Shown: positions 36,189-46,681 of the stretch, piece after piece
Position numbering within the stretch: position 1 is the first letter of the stretch
Layout: each line of letters starts with the position of its first letter
Source: Lucifuga dentata
Lineage: Eukaryota > Chordata > Actinopteri > Ophidiiformes > Bythitidae
DNA: 64,000 bases
Assembly: GCA_014773175.1 (NCBI GenBank)
Contig: VXCM01001382.1
Span: 211,278-275,277, forward strand
Direction of reading: 5' to 3'
The notes under the pieces: model-generated
Database searches by the model: none
What the model was told of the DNA's origin: nothing
Seen by the model: the letters and a program-made list of their open reading frames with translations, nothing else
Translations under genes and position numbers: made by a program

Positions 36189-36416
36189 CAGATGTTTATT
36201 TCACTATACAGAAGAAGTTTCACGCGTAGGCGTGTTTCTTTTCCAGACAAGTCGGAGTTACCGTAAACCGAGGACGAATTACACCCGACCAGACGTATCT
36301 GACACCAGAGAAGGAGCTCTGTTTGCTGTTTATAGTCACTACGACAAGCTCAACAGACCGGGGGACTTTTGGATCCGACTATTTACTGGTTTTGGCCAAA
36401 GCAACATTACATCCAG
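36189..36416 (+). promoter_or_regulatory. ikbke: probable ikbke promoter / non-coding exon 1
   Basis: About 13 CpGs fall in 230 bp, far above the surroundings. No ATG follows position 36195, and the stretch ends in a good donor (CCAG|gtaatg at 36417). The coding exon at 38511 begins with a spliced acceptor one base before the ATG, so a 5' non-coding exon must exist, and this is the best candidate. It contains GGGGACTTTT (36361-36370), one base from a canonical kB site. The start of transcription is not determined. Confidence 0.5.
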
Positions 36417-36569
36417 GTAATGTTAGGCAACAGGTAACAACCAGGTAACATTTCAGACTGATAAATCTACAGATTCTGCCAACTCGTTGCTGATTAAATT
36501 AGTTGTTAATTATTATATTAACGTTAACTGACTACATGTCCGAGGGACTTGTTTAGAAATGCTTATCAG

Positions 36570-36790
36570 AATCAGAAGTCGTTTATTAGCCACGTATGCA
36601 TACACGGAATATGGCTTAGGTGTTTCCTCTTCATGAAAAGAGCAGCATTCAAACAGAGTAAAAATTATAATCAATATAAAAAGAAGCATATTTAACCAGA
36701 AATATGAAATATATACAGACCTAAAAAGCACAGTACAAATAACTGTAAACAGACATTACGCTGTGGTATTGCACTTCACAATATACCGTA
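36570..36790 (-). repeat. probable retroposon 3' end
   Basis: Starts AATCAGAAGTCGTTTATTAG and ends in TATTGCACTTCAC, the pattern of fish LINE/SINE 3' regions in antisense. No coding part remains. The family is not assigned. Confidence 0.35.
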
Positions 36791-36959
36791 GGAGTAAAAG
36801 TGAGCTATCATTTAAGAGTTTACAAATAAGAACATGTTTAAGATATGTCTGTGATACTTAGAAATGGATTTGCAATGACCAGTTAGACTGTAATCTGTAT
36901 TCCTGTCTGTTAGCTTAGTTGATAAGAGGTATTAGTAATAGGTTGGCTGCACCTTTACA

Positions 36960-38285
36960 TTTTTTCATTTAATTTCATTTTATTAGACTCGATCGTGACC
37001 ATATGAATGGTATCTAGTACAAACAATACATATAATAATACATATGAAGGCAAGAAGTACAGGTGAAAAAAGAAAAACAACCTAAATCACTCAAACAAAA
37101 TTAGTACTGTACGTTTTTCAAAAAGGACCAGCGTTATGGATTATTTTTGGATTCTCTGACTGCAATAACAAATCAGTTTAAACATAGATGGACACTTAAC
37201 ACAGTACTTTGGCTTTGGCTCTAGACAGCATCCATATTTGTGCATTCAAACAGTACATGATATTCATCCCAACACGTTGTAGTTGCATAAGTTACATATT
37301 CTGTTTTTTCCTTTCTAACCCTATATATCTTCCAGTAACCTTTGGAATTCTAGAATTGGCAAGTCTATAGTCACAAATGGCTTGTGTCTGCCCCCTATTT
37401 TGTTGCAAAAAATACTTTTCAAACTTAAACTCCTTAACTTCAACATAAAGGTCGCAAGATGACATCTACTATAGCTCACTAGACCACTTCTGTAGAAACT
37501 GATCTTCTAGTCTCTGTTCAGTAGTTAATTTTATCACACTTCTGTGAAAACCAGTGATAAGAAAATCCACATTCATCTAGAATTTGCTTAACATCAGTCA
37601 TCCATGCTGATATAAAGACTCCATTTCTGTGCAGTTCAAATAAACAGGTATACATCCTATGACTAAGCTTATCTTCCTTACTNGACTCCATTTCTGTGCA
37701 GTTCAAATAAACAGGTATACATCCTATGACTAAGCTTATCTTCCTTACTCTTCAAAAGTCCTGCCCAATAACCAATCATTCTCTTTTTAATTGCAATGCT
37801 TAATGGGTATTTTCCCAGATCTCCATACGCCATATACCATACCATACCACATGTTGTCATTTTAACAATTAATATTACTTAAGGAATTTTAAGTGTAATT
37901 TTTCCAGACTGTCAGATTTATCAAATCCCCACACTTCACAAGCGTGCAGCATAACAGGCAAAACCAACTGGTCAAACAATTGTAATCTGACATTAAATGG
38001 TAAATCAAATTTTCTACATTTACTTAGGAGAGCAAACATTGCTCTAGAGGCCTGCTTTTGTAAGTCATTGGTAGCAACTTTAAATGATCCATTAAAATTA
38101 AATGTAATACCCAAATATTTAAAATAATGTACAATCTCCAAATCATTTCTGTTACAATAAAACTTGTATTTACTGATGTCATTTTTTCTGCATCCAAATG
38201 TTGTCACTTTAGTTTTATCAGTTTTAATCCATAGTTTCCATTTTCTACAAAACTCACACATACTATCAATTGCCTGTTTCTTATT
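36960..38285 (-). mobile_element. degraded LINE (reverse transcriptase C-terminal part)
   Basis: On the minus strand, frames at 38261-37875, 37860-37678 and 37706-37518 read as the C-terminal part of a non-LTR retrotransposon protein. They include HYFKYLGITFNFNGSFK, LPVMLHACEVWGF, AIKKRMIGYWAGLL and, near the end, a Trp/Cys-rich tail. Stop codons and a frame change near 37860-37890 break it, and a 66-bp duplication around an N (37683) splits it further. It is truncated at its 5' side next to the CT repeat. The clade is unsure. It is not active. Confidence 0.75.
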
Positions 38286-38301
38286 TTATTTTCAATTTTT
38301 A

Positions 38302-38343
<42 letters not shown>

Positions 38344-38511
38344 TTCTGTCTGCCTGTCTCTCTCTCTCTCTCTTTCTGTCTGTTTCCACCCACAACTCTG
38401 TCTGCCTCTCTCTCTCTCTCTCTCTCTCTCACTTTCATCTCTTTCTGTCTCCCTGTCATTCATCCTGTCTCTGTCTTCCTGTTCATCCATCTGTCTATCT
38501 CTCTGTCCAGC

Positions 38512-38610
38512 ATGTCAGGGATGACTGCTAGTACTGCAAACTACTTGTGGTCTTTGCAGGACGTCCTCGGTCAAGGAGCTACTGCCAGCGTCTACAAGGC
38601 ACGCAACAAG
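38512..38610 (+). CDS. ikbke: ikbke exon 1 (coding): start and glycine loop
   Basis: Acceptor gtccag at 38510, donor gtacac. Reads [20 protein letters not shown] then [14 protein letters not shown] second ATG at 38521 would give a start closer to the mammalian MQSTANYLW. Both have acceptable contexts, and the first is chosen. Confidence 0.9.
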
Positions 38611-40483
38611 GTACACTTATAGTGTTTTATAATATATTGTTTCAGTCTTCAAAACTGTGTTTCTATCAAAAACCTCATCCACTTCAGGAATGCTGTCTTC
38701 TCTCATGCTTCAAATTAGTTTTTGGTCTTCAAAGAGGATAACAGGATGTGTGATATGATAAGTTGCGGTTGAAATGCTGACGTGGGCAGTTGTTGACATA
38801 CTTATATCAGTTATGACACTGTGCTGTGTGATTCTGACATATACTGTGTTTCTCTCTCTCTCTCTCTCTGTGTGTGTGTGCGTGCGTGTGTGTGTAGAGA
38901 TCAGGTGAGCTGGTAGCCGTGAAGGTGTTTAACATAGTGAGCTACAACCGTCCCCATGAGGTCCAGATGAGAGAGTTTGAGATGCTGAGGAAGCTCAACC
39001 ACAGCAATATTGTCAGGCTGTTTGCTGTGGAGGAGGTAAGGCTATCATGAGACAGGAAGAAACAAAGACAAGGATAAAAGACAGAGATAATTAGCTCCAA
39101 TCTAATCATCATATCAAAAACCATGAGTAATACTCCTAAATCGCATGCACAAACATATACATATAAAGGTCTGTGTCCATCAGAAAGCCTCACTGTGGCA
39201 GTAATAGTTAAAAAACAATCATGCCATGCCAAAACCAACAAAATGCAGTGTATTCTTTTTATATTTGCATTAGTCACTTCCTTCCTCTGTTTCTCTGTCT
39301 CGCTCTAGCTGCCCTCTAAGCAGAAGGTGCTGGTGATGGAATATTGCTCAGGAGGGAGTCTGCTTAGCCTGCTGGAGCAGCCAGAAAATGCTTTTGGCCT
39401 GCCTGAAACCGAGTTCCTCACTGTATTACAGTGTGTAGGTGGGTGTGTATATCTATATCTAGGTGTTCCTCTATAATTTTATAAATATATCTCAACTTGT
39501 CTTACTCCTCTTGTTCTTCAGTGCAGGGGATGAACCACCTGCGTGAAAACGGAGTGGTACACCGGGACATTAAGCCAGGCAACATCATGCGGCAGGTTGG
39601 GGAGGACGGCAAGTCTGTTTATAAGCTGACTGACTTTGGAGCAGCAAGAGAGCTTGAGGATGATGAGAAGTTTGTGTCTATCTATGGAACAGAAGAGTAT
39701 TTGGTAAGTATTTGATAAAGCTTCCTGTACCTTTTGGTATATTAGGAATGTGTTGTGATACCAAGTCTCTCCAAGGAGCTGCTGTTCAGAACGATCTCAG
39801 CAGACTGTTGATGCGATTTGTTTCCATTGTAACAATGCTACATTGTGCATTTGTATAATACTAACTGTAGGATAGTATACCAACAAAATTCACATAGTTT
39901 GTTGGATTCTTATTCAATAACTGCAGTCCTGAATAACATGAGGGCAACTTTGTGACTTTTACTTTATTTGCTGAAAAAAAGAATTCCTGCATACAGGATA
40001 AGTAATAGTTAAAAAAAAAAAAACTAAACTAAACAATGAAATAAGAAAAGATATTTTGATTTTATAACAAAGTGTCCCCACTGTACCATAATGTTGAGCA
40101 TTGAAAAGTTTAATATTTAGTAGGCTACCTCCCTAGAGCCTACTCTATAGTGACATCTCAGACTTTCATTACCAGCACTGGGGAGCCCCCTAGTGGACAA
40201 AACCATGAACATCAGGTACTAGCAACTGAAGGTACAAGTAGGCTATTGCAAATGCAGTAGAATGTGATAGATCAGCATCTTCTTGGTATTTTTTACAAGG
40301 GTCCTATGTGATGCACAGTGACACTGTTGTAAGTTTTTGGAATTATGGGGGTGCAGCATGTGTAGGGCTGTTCATAAATTTAAGTAAACATTTAAGTGGT
40401 GTCTGTTTTAGTAATGCTACAATAACCGATATCAACAGTCTTTTCATAAAGATACTCTAGTCTTGTACTAGCTCACCAATCTT

Positions 40484-40514
<31 letters not shown>

Positions 40515-42235
40515 AGCACCCAGACATGTATGAGCGTGCAGTGCTGCGTAAGCCTCAGCAAAAGGTCTACGGTGTGAGTGTAGACCTGTGGAGTATCGGT
40601 GTAACATTTCATCATGCTGCCACTGGTAGCCTTCCCTTCATGCCTTATGGAGGACCCCGCAGGAACAAACTCACCATGTAAGTTAGTAGGTGTTAAAGAT
40701 TAAAATCACACACTTATTATACCATACAACCATATTAGACAAAAATCTTAAAATGTTAAAATATGAACTGATGCATCAACCCAGTTTCTGTGTTTTGTTG
40801 TGTAGGTACAAAATAACTACAGAAAAACCTACGGGGGCGATAGCTGGAATACAGAGGGTAGAGGATGGACCTATAGAGTGGAGCTACTACCTGCCCCACA
40901 GCTGCCATCTCTCACAGTATGTCACCTCATAAAGAGGGTGTGAGCATGCATGCCAGTGACAGTTTAAAGGACCATACTGGTGGTTTTTCCATGTTTGAGC
41001 CCAATTTATACAACCCACATACACATTAAATTACTGACAACCACTTTCCATATTCAGTTCATCCAATATTACAGTTGTTTTTCCTACCTTCCACATTGCC
41101 ATTGGTTTCAGTTCATTCCAGTACCACAGTTAAAAATTATTTGGAGAGACTTGAAACGGGCAAGAGATAAGTAATCCATCACCCTTAACATGACATCTAT
41201 TAAAGTTTGTGTTGAAGTATTTATTTAACCAGTCCAACACAGAGTTGCACAGAAGAAAATGTATGTCTCCGCCAGGGACTATAGTCCCAGAAGAAGATGG
41301 TTTTCACAGAGAAATGAAAAATGACCGTTCCTTCTACATTTGGACATACTTGTTAGCAGGCGAAATATTAAAGATTAATGTGGGTGTATAGATTGGCTGT
41401 AAAGATTAGGGGATTTGGTAAAATAACAGGAACACTAAACTTGTATTTTTTGGAACATGTTTGTAGTAATGCAACGTGTATACGAGTTGTATTTGTTGGC
41501 CATAAACATGAAAATCACTGGTGTGGTCCTTTAACAAAAACATCTTTATTTCATTATCTCTCCTCCACTCCATCCTCCCTCTGTTGTGCCCTGTGTGACT
41601 CTAGAGGTCTGAGGGTGCAGCTGGTTCCAGTATTAGCAGGTATACTGGAGGCTGACCAGGAGAGATGCTGGGGTTTTGACCAGTTCTTTGCAGCCACAAC
41701 AGACATACTGCAGCGGGAGCCTGTTCACCTCTTCTGTCTTCAGCAGGCCATGGCACACTGCATCTACATTCACCACTACAACACGTACGTACAGATATAT
41801 CATCACACATGTTCTCATCATATCCAAAAATACTGAAATACTGTTAGTACCCCCAGCTTGATGTGGCTTGGCATAGGACTGTTACATTTAGTTGTATATT
41901 TGTGACATTCAAACATGCTTTGCTATTTTTCTTCACAAAACACAAGCAATTTAATTGATGGTTCAGCAGCAAATGTAATAAGTGTTAAAAATGCAGTGGG
42001 GAAAAAAATGCAGATCTGCCTATGTACAGCTGAATTGTCTGCATACACGTGCAGACATGAGTCAGCACTACTGTGGCTAAAATTTTTCTCTCAGTCCCTA
42101 ACACCTGTATCACTGTAAGAATATCTGTGCTGACCAAGAACTCTGACTGTCCCAAAATCTGCTGAGTCAGAGTACACCCTGATCTTAAAAACCACCCAGG
42201 ATGCTAAATTAGATGTCTAATGGTGAGGCAGTGTA

Positions 42236-42280
<45 letters not shown>

Positions 42281-45200
42281 NCTCTCTCTCTCTCTCACTC
42301 TCTCTCGGTTCTTCCATGCAATCTGTTCAGGGTGTCAGCATTTTATGAGGAGGTGGCATCTCAGACAGGCATAGGAGTACAGCAGCAGCATTTGCTGTAC
42401 ATGGGCCACGATCTCCCTCTGGAGGGCAACATGAAGGTTGTCAACCTCCCATGTACTTCACCTGCCCAGCCCCTCATTCTGCTCTGCCATGGGCTTGAAC
42501 CAAGCACCAGCCTGCCCTTCAGAGAACGTAAGACAAACACACGTGCACACACTGCTGGTTTGTTTTTGTGATCTTTTATCTTTTCTTCTTCTTCTTCATT
42601 CCTTGTCTTTTCCGTCAGGAGGTAGTTTTGATATGATTTTGCAGGTTTTTCTTTATCAATATTTATATTTTGATTAAAATTCACATCACATGCATGTCAG
42701 TCCTTCATATAGGATATTACATGTATTTCCTTAAAACGATTATGTAATTACAGTAGTTTTGAAAAAAAAATTTAATAAGGGAAACAATCATATTTGTCAT
42801 AACTTCTGTATACATTTATTAATTTACACACACACACACACACACACACATAAAGGCACACTAATCCCAAAAAATCGTAATGGTTTTTTAGTGGGTTTTT
42901 TTCACTTCTCTGTAGCGGAAACTCTTGTCATCCCGTCCAGGTTTGATGTCATGGCAGACTACAACTTCTCCAAGGTAATAATACAATGTTTATTAGGTAC
43001 TTATCTATTCCAACAATGGTTTCTGCTTGTGATGCTTGTTATGTGAATTCCATGTTTTATAGTCCTCCAACTCATAATCCTCCAAATATTTATTTCTGTC
43101 TTGTAATCCCCCTTTCTTTCTGTAGGTAATAGTGGGAGTGGTCCACCAGTACTTGAGGATAGTACAGTTGCTGCACAAACACAGAGAGCTGCTTTTGCAA
43201 GGATACTATAGTTACATGTAAGATACACACACACATACACACGCACACATATGAAGACTTCTGTTCACTGCATTGTGTGATTTACCTGCTGACTTGGCTT
43301 AGAAATCACTCTAAGTAATTACCTCTGTTTGTTTCCCTTTCATTCCTCTTCCATGTGTTCCACTTTCATACCCTGATTGTTACTCAGGATGAGGTTGCAT
43401 AGAGAATGTGGAGAAGCCATGCACAGTATCGCAATGATCACCATTCGCCTGCAGACTTGCCTCAGTTCAGAAGTCAGACTTTGCATGCTGTGAGTTTATT
43501 TCCACCCATTTTGAGGCAAATAAAGAGTGTCAACAACTACGTATTTCACACTTTGAATGGGAAATTGCCCAAAGATCAGCATATATCAAAACTTGTGACT
43601 TCAACACATCTGCAAGGACTTTATGTAATATTTATGAAATTAGGGAAATTAGCCAGTTTAATTGTTGACTGGCTATAAATAGCAGGCACATACTGTATAT
43701 TTACTTTAAAAAGGAAACTTTTGTATATTAAAACATCTGTGACAGACGTTTGTTCCTAATGTTTTTCAGCAGGTAATTCTTGATCTAATAACTGGTTGCA
43801 TAACATGCATTGTGTTTAGGGCAAATTGTAATTGAGCTGCAGGTACAAGTACATTTTAACACCCCATGTATGACGCAGGTTTGAATTGGTCACCACGAAA
43901 GCTAGGTTTTGCTGTATGAATGTGACATGACTTAGGCCATTTGTCATCAAAATGAAGCCAAATATACTTGGACATTTCTGATATAACCATTTTCTAATCT
44001 ATAACCTTTTCCTCCTTTTTCCTTCCCGTATCTGTTGTATCTTCATGTTATAGTGGACACTCCTCAGTAAACCCAGACTCAGCTGATAATGGTAAAAAGC
44101 TACAACTGGTAAGAAGCTATGAGGAAATGACATCACAGAAACCAGCATGACTGATGTGGTGTGGTAATGGTGATAGGGTGGTAGCTGTGGAAATTCTTTT
44201 TTCAGTTTTTTTTTTTATTTTTTTTTATTGTCCTTTCTCCTTTGATATTCTGTACACAGAGAAGAGTGGCAAGTCATATGGAAAAGAGTAACAAGAAAAG
44301 AGATGGCAAGCAGCAAAGGTTCGAATGTCAGGGTTACTTGTCTGGCTGACAACTGCAGCCTCAGGTCCAGAGGTGTTTCATGCCTTGGATAGTGATCCAG
44401 ATAGGGACAAGACAAAATAATTTGTACTTATAAGGCTGAAATGTCAGATTACATTATTGTCATGAGCCAGATTCAGACCCACAACATAACATAAACATCA
44501 TACACTATTTGGTACCTGTGTGGTAGACAGGCATCAGAGTTTGTGACTGATTTCTCTGCAGGTTCAACAGCACCTGCCTGTGTACACTGCTGGCATTGAA
44601 GACTTTCAGAACCGGTTGGACCAGCTGCAGATAGAACAGGCCAAACTAGCAGAGAGTCTGGCTGACGACAAGAGGTACACAGATGAAGCAGGGAATTGGA
44701 AGATTGAGGGTGATCTTATGGGTATATGGTGTTTGAACTTTGACTTCTGTCTTCCACAGCTGTCAGAAGATGGAGATGCTGCTGCAGAAGATAATAGCAA
44801 TTCATCAGCTTTATCGCAAAGACAGACTCACTGGCAGTATGTACAATTTTTGTATGTGTATGTGTGTTTCTGTTTTTGTATGTATAGAGTGTTCTGTTTG
44901 TGCTTGGTAATATTTCCAATGGTAACCTATAGCATATTTTCCCCCACAGAGCTAGCATACAATGATGAGCAAATCCACAAGTTTGAGAAGTGAGTGTGCC
45001 TTTGCTTCTGAATTTGTGCCTGTGCAGCTGCTGTCCTCCTCACTCAGCCTGCTGAGGATTGTTTTTTCTGACCTCTCCTGTAATCTACTTGTCACTCTTT
45101 GTTCCCAGAATTCACCTGTCATCCCACATTAAGCGAGTCAAATCTCTGTTCAGAGAGGACTGCATTCAGAGGTACAAAGAGCTTTTGGCCACAGCAAGGA

Positions 45201-46681
45201 CATGGAGCAGGTCAGAGCCATCAATTCTTAAAATCCAAAAATGATTTTAGACTAGGTTCAGTTCCATCTGCATGATGTCACCCACATGTGACTATTTTCA
45301 TTAAGATAAGTGTACTGTAGGTGTTAGTTTTGATGGCCAAGGTCACGGTTCATAGAAACCTATATGAAAAAGAGTAATTCTGAAGGACATTGGGTGTGTA
45401 GTGGTCCTTCTCAGACAGGTTAAGTTGAATTTTTTAAGTCTGAATTTTGATTTCACTTTAGCAAAGGCTGTTGAAGTTAAGTTACTGACGAATAATTGTG
45501 TTACTCATTATTCTCTGGTCTTCTGTTTTCCACTTTGGTCAGATAGGGGAGTTTGTGTATGTATGATGTACTGTATGTGCAGGTAAAACATTTCAAAGGT
45601 TACCTAGTAAATTTATTATTAAAGATAAGGGGAAATCATTTTTTTTAATGAAATCTTAAAATATATTATAATTCATTGTGTATTTTGTGCCTATGTTAAG
45701 AAATGTAGATTTAAGCAAATATCAAAATATGTGTATATTTAATATTAAACTAATAGGATATCCCTGAAGTGAATCTAAGAGATTATGATATACAGTAAGT
45801 GTGCTGCCTCACAAAATCACAGGTGAGGAGCAATATGAGAACCAATTAAAAGCCAGAGGAATTCCTTCAATTTTTAAGTTCCTACAGTTTTACCGGTCCT
45901 TTCTGAACATTGTTCCCATTGTATTCTCTGTTAGTTTGGAAAGAGGCATTGACACAAGGCTTGAGACTTGACATGAGTTACTCAAGTGTGTCCATGTTGT
46001 GTTTACAGTGTTCTACTGGATATGCAGAGCCGATTGGAGGACTTTAGCTCTTTCTCCACAGGCTTGATGGCTGACCTGGAAATGAATGAGCAGCGCCAGA
46101 ATAAGGTCCACTTCACATGACTTAACACTAAGCTCAATCTGTCCCTGTCGATCAAAAATCAAATATGTGAACATATGTTTGGATTTTTTTTAAACTAATT
46201 ATCATAGTGATGGCTTGTGTTTTAGCGATGTGGTGATGTAACATGTCACTCCTCCTCAGGCTCTGGACAGAGTCCTGTTCACTCTGCACTCCCAGAAAGC
46301 AGCACTTCAGCCTGGAATTACACCCAGGGACAAGGACCAGATGGTCTCCAGGTGTGTGCATGCTTGCTTGTGTTCGTGTGTGTTTTCATGTTCACGTGCA
46401 TACAAGATGAAAACAAATGATCTGATGATATATCTTCCTCTAGGATGAAGCATCTGAAGGAGGAAATGGAGATTCTGGTCGGGGAACTGCAGTGTAACAA
46501 TAGCATTATAGAGAGGTCAGTTAAGTGATCAACTTCCTGTCAATATAAATCTCTGTGTTGATGATAAAACGTATGATGCTGATTGACTGCAGTGTTTGTA
46601 TGTGTTATATTCTGTAGTCTGGGAGCAGTGAACTCTGCAGCACCTCTGGAGCCCACTCTGGCCAGACCCTCAACACTGTGA
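38512..46681 (+). CDS. ikbke: ikbke: IKK-epsilon, TBK1-related kinase (20 coding exons, complete)
   Basis: Family role: a cytosolic Ser/Thr kinase that phosphorylates IRF3/IRF7 and NF-kB regulators downstream of nucleic-acid and Toll-like sensors. Seen: exons at 38512-38610, 38898-39035, 39309-39438, 39522-39703, 40517-40677, 40806-40916, 41605-41784, 42331-42527, 42916-42974, 43126-43217, 43388-43489, 44054-44108, 44562-44674, 44760-44836, 44950-44989, 45109-45210, 46009-46105, 46260-46351, 46444-46515 and 46618-46681. The 2163 nt encode 720 residues (human IKKe 716). Kinase domain: GQGATASV loop, VAVK Lys42, HRD Asp138, DFG Asp160 and activation-loop Ser175 in [11 protein letters not shown]. 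Then a ubiquitin-like domain (about 310-400), scaffold dimerisation helices (about 410-660) and an adaptor-binding C-terminal helix. IKBKE is chosen over TBK1 from [17 protein letters not shown] and from synteny. Confidence 0.95.
38898..39035 (+). CDS. ikbke: ikbke exon 2: catalytic lysine and C-helix
   Basis: Acceptor tgtgtag, donor gtaagg, phase 0 to 0. [20 protein letters not shown] with ATP-binding Lys42, then [20 protein letters not shown] with the C-helix Glu. The acceptor sits in a TG-rich run. Confidence 0.95.
39309..39438 (+). CDS. ikbke: ikbke exon 3: kinase hinge
   Basis: Acceptor gctctag, donor gtgggt. [20 protein letters not shown] then [16 protein letters not shown]. Here the VEELPSK junction is one residue shorter than human VEETGGSR. 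Confidence 0.95.
39522..39703 (+). CDS. ikbke: ikbke exon 4: catalytic and activation loops
   Basis: Acceptor cttcag, donor gtaagt. [40 protein letters not shown] and IYGTEEYL. Contains HRD Asp138, DFG Asp160 and the activating Ser175 (human Ser172), so all residues for kinase activity are present. Confidence 0.96.
40517..40677 (+). CDS. ikbke: ikbke exon 5: APE-equivalent and helix F
   Basis: Acceptor formed by a TG repeat (40489-40514) directly before TAG, donor gtaagt. [35 protein letters not shown] and GGPRRNKLT. Skipping this 161-nt exon would shift the frame. Confidence 0.95.
40806..40916 (+). CDS. ikbke: ikbke exon 6
   Basis: Acceptor tgtgtag, donor gtatgt. (M)[19 protein letters not shown] then [16 protein letters not shown]. 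The TEKP lysine, modified in mammalian IKKe, is conserved. Confidence 0.94.
40964..41534 (+). mobile_element. TTAA-flanked MITE family 1, copy E
   Basis: TTAAAGGACCATACTGGTG at the left and CTGGTGTGGTCCTTTAA at the right, with the same body. It makes up about 83 percent of the intron between ikbke exons 6 and 7. Confidence 0.8.
41605..41784 (+). CDS. ikbke: ikbke exon 7: end of kinase domain, start of ULD
   Basis: Acceptor ctctag, donor gtacgt. [35 protein letters not shown] then a His-rich YIHHYN segment opening the ubiquitin-like domain. Confidence 0.94.
42240..42297. repeat. ikbke: CT microsatellite before ikbke exon 8
   Basis: About 28 CT units interrupted by an N at 42281, ending about 34 bases before the exon. 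It extends the pyrimidine tract of the acceptor. Confidence 0.95.
42331..42527 (+). CDS. ikbke: ikbke exon 8: ubiquitin-like domain
   Basis: Acceptor gttcag, donor gtaaga. [33 protein letters not shown] and [11 protein letters not shown]. Less conserved than the kinase, but pattern and phase fit the ULD of IKKe/TBK1. A long CT repeat with an N (42240-42297) lies just upstream. Confidence 0.9.
42916..42974 (+). CDS. ikbke: ikbke exon 9
   Basis: Acceptor ctgtag, donor gtaata. (P)[19 protein letters not shown], which corresponds to the mammalian VPKVDLQADYNTAK segment joining the ULD to the scaffold helices. Confidence 0.88.
43126..43217 (+). CDS. ikbke: ikbke exon 10: scaffold helix
   Basis: Acceptor ctgtag, donor gtaaga. 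[20 protein letters not shown] then [10 protein letters not shown], a helical segment of the scaffold dimerisation domain. CA-rich sequence follows the donor. Confidence 0.88.
43388..43489 (+). CDS. ikbke: ikbke exon 11: scaffold helix
   Basis: Acceptor actcag, donor gtgagt. (M)[19 protein letters not shown] then [14 protein letters not shown]. Placed by phase and splice sites. Sequence conservation is weak here in the family. Confidence 0.82.
44054..44108 (+). CDS. ikbke: ikbke exon 12
   Basis: Acceptor ttatag, donor gtaaga. (L)[18 protein letters not shown], a polar linker. It is short and diverged, and is supported by frame continuity on both sides. Confidence 0.78.
44205..44410. repeat. 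ikbke: possible SINE remnant in ikbke intron 12
   Basis: After a T-rich stretch, GGTTCGAATG (about 44318) resembles the B box of tRNA-derived SINEs, in a stretch of the kind of mixed-composition repeat common in fish. Weak evidence. Confidence 0.25.
44562..44674 (+). CDS. ikbke: ikbke exon 13: coiled coil
   Basis: Acceptor ctgcag, donor gtacac. [20 protein letters not shown] then [16 protein letters not shown], a heptad-like coiled coil of the scaffold domain. Confidence 0.87.
44760..44836 (+). CDS. ikbke: ikbke exon 14: coiled coil
   Basis: Acceptor cacag, donor gtatgt. (S)[19 protein letters not shown] then KDRLTG. It fits the segment before YNEEQIHK in human. A different frame here gives an unrelated reading and was not used. 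Confidence 0.87.
44950..44989 (+). CDS. ikbke: ikbke exon 15: 40-nt exon, [11 protein letters not shown]
   Basis: Acceptor ccacag, donor gtgagt. (K)[12 protein letters not shown], one of the best conserved motifs of the IKKe/TBK1 scaffold domain. It fixes the frame of the neighbouring exons. Confidence 0.92.
45109..45210 (+). CDS. ikbke: ikbke exon 16
   Basis: Acceptor tcccag, donor gtcaga. (K)[19 protein letters not shown] then [14 protein letters not shown]. Matches the F-x-E-E-C-V-x-K-Y pattern of mammalian IKKe. Confidence 0.9.
46009..46105 (+). CDS. ikbke: ikbke exon 17
   Basis: Acceptor ttacag, donor gtccac. (S)[19 protein letters not shown] then [13 protein letters not shown]. Helical; ends on a codon border. 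Confidence 0.85.
46260..46351 (+). CDS. ikbke: ikbke exon 18
   Basis: Acceptor cctcag, donor gtgtgt. [20 protein letters not shown] then [10 protein letters not shown], a linker before the C-terminal helix. Confidence 0.85.
46444..46515 (+). CDS. ikbke: ikbke exon 19: adaptor-binding helix
   Basis: Acceptor ctctag, donor gtcagt. (R)[19 protein letters not shown] then SIIE. Corresponds to the C-terminal helix (MKLLASDLLDNNRIIER in human) that binds TANK, NAP1 or SINTBAD adaptors. Confidence 0.92.
46618..46681 (+). CDS. ikbke: ikbke exon 20: C terminus and stop
   Basis: Acceptor ctgtag, stop TGA at 46679-46681. (S)[19 protein letters not shown] then Leu-stop. As long as expected of the short non-conserved end of IKKe. 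Confidence 0.88.

Larger units (their letters stand above)
36417..38510 (+). other. ikbke: probable ikbke intron 1
   Basis: If the upstream exon is right, this is the first intron. It holds a retroposon 3' end (about 36570-36790), a degraded LINE on the minus strand (about 36960-38285), a CT repeat cluster (38303-38440) and a strong pyrimidine tract ending in CTGTCCAG at 38510. Confidence 0.55.

Noticed and set aside
36232..36420. 62-residue frame in the ikbke 5' region
   Set aside because: It has no ATG and stops at the donor. Better explained as a non-coding exon.
38299..38490. RE/ER dipeptide-repeat frames near 38300-38490 and 9195-9488
   Set aside because: Direct translation of CT/GA microsatellites.
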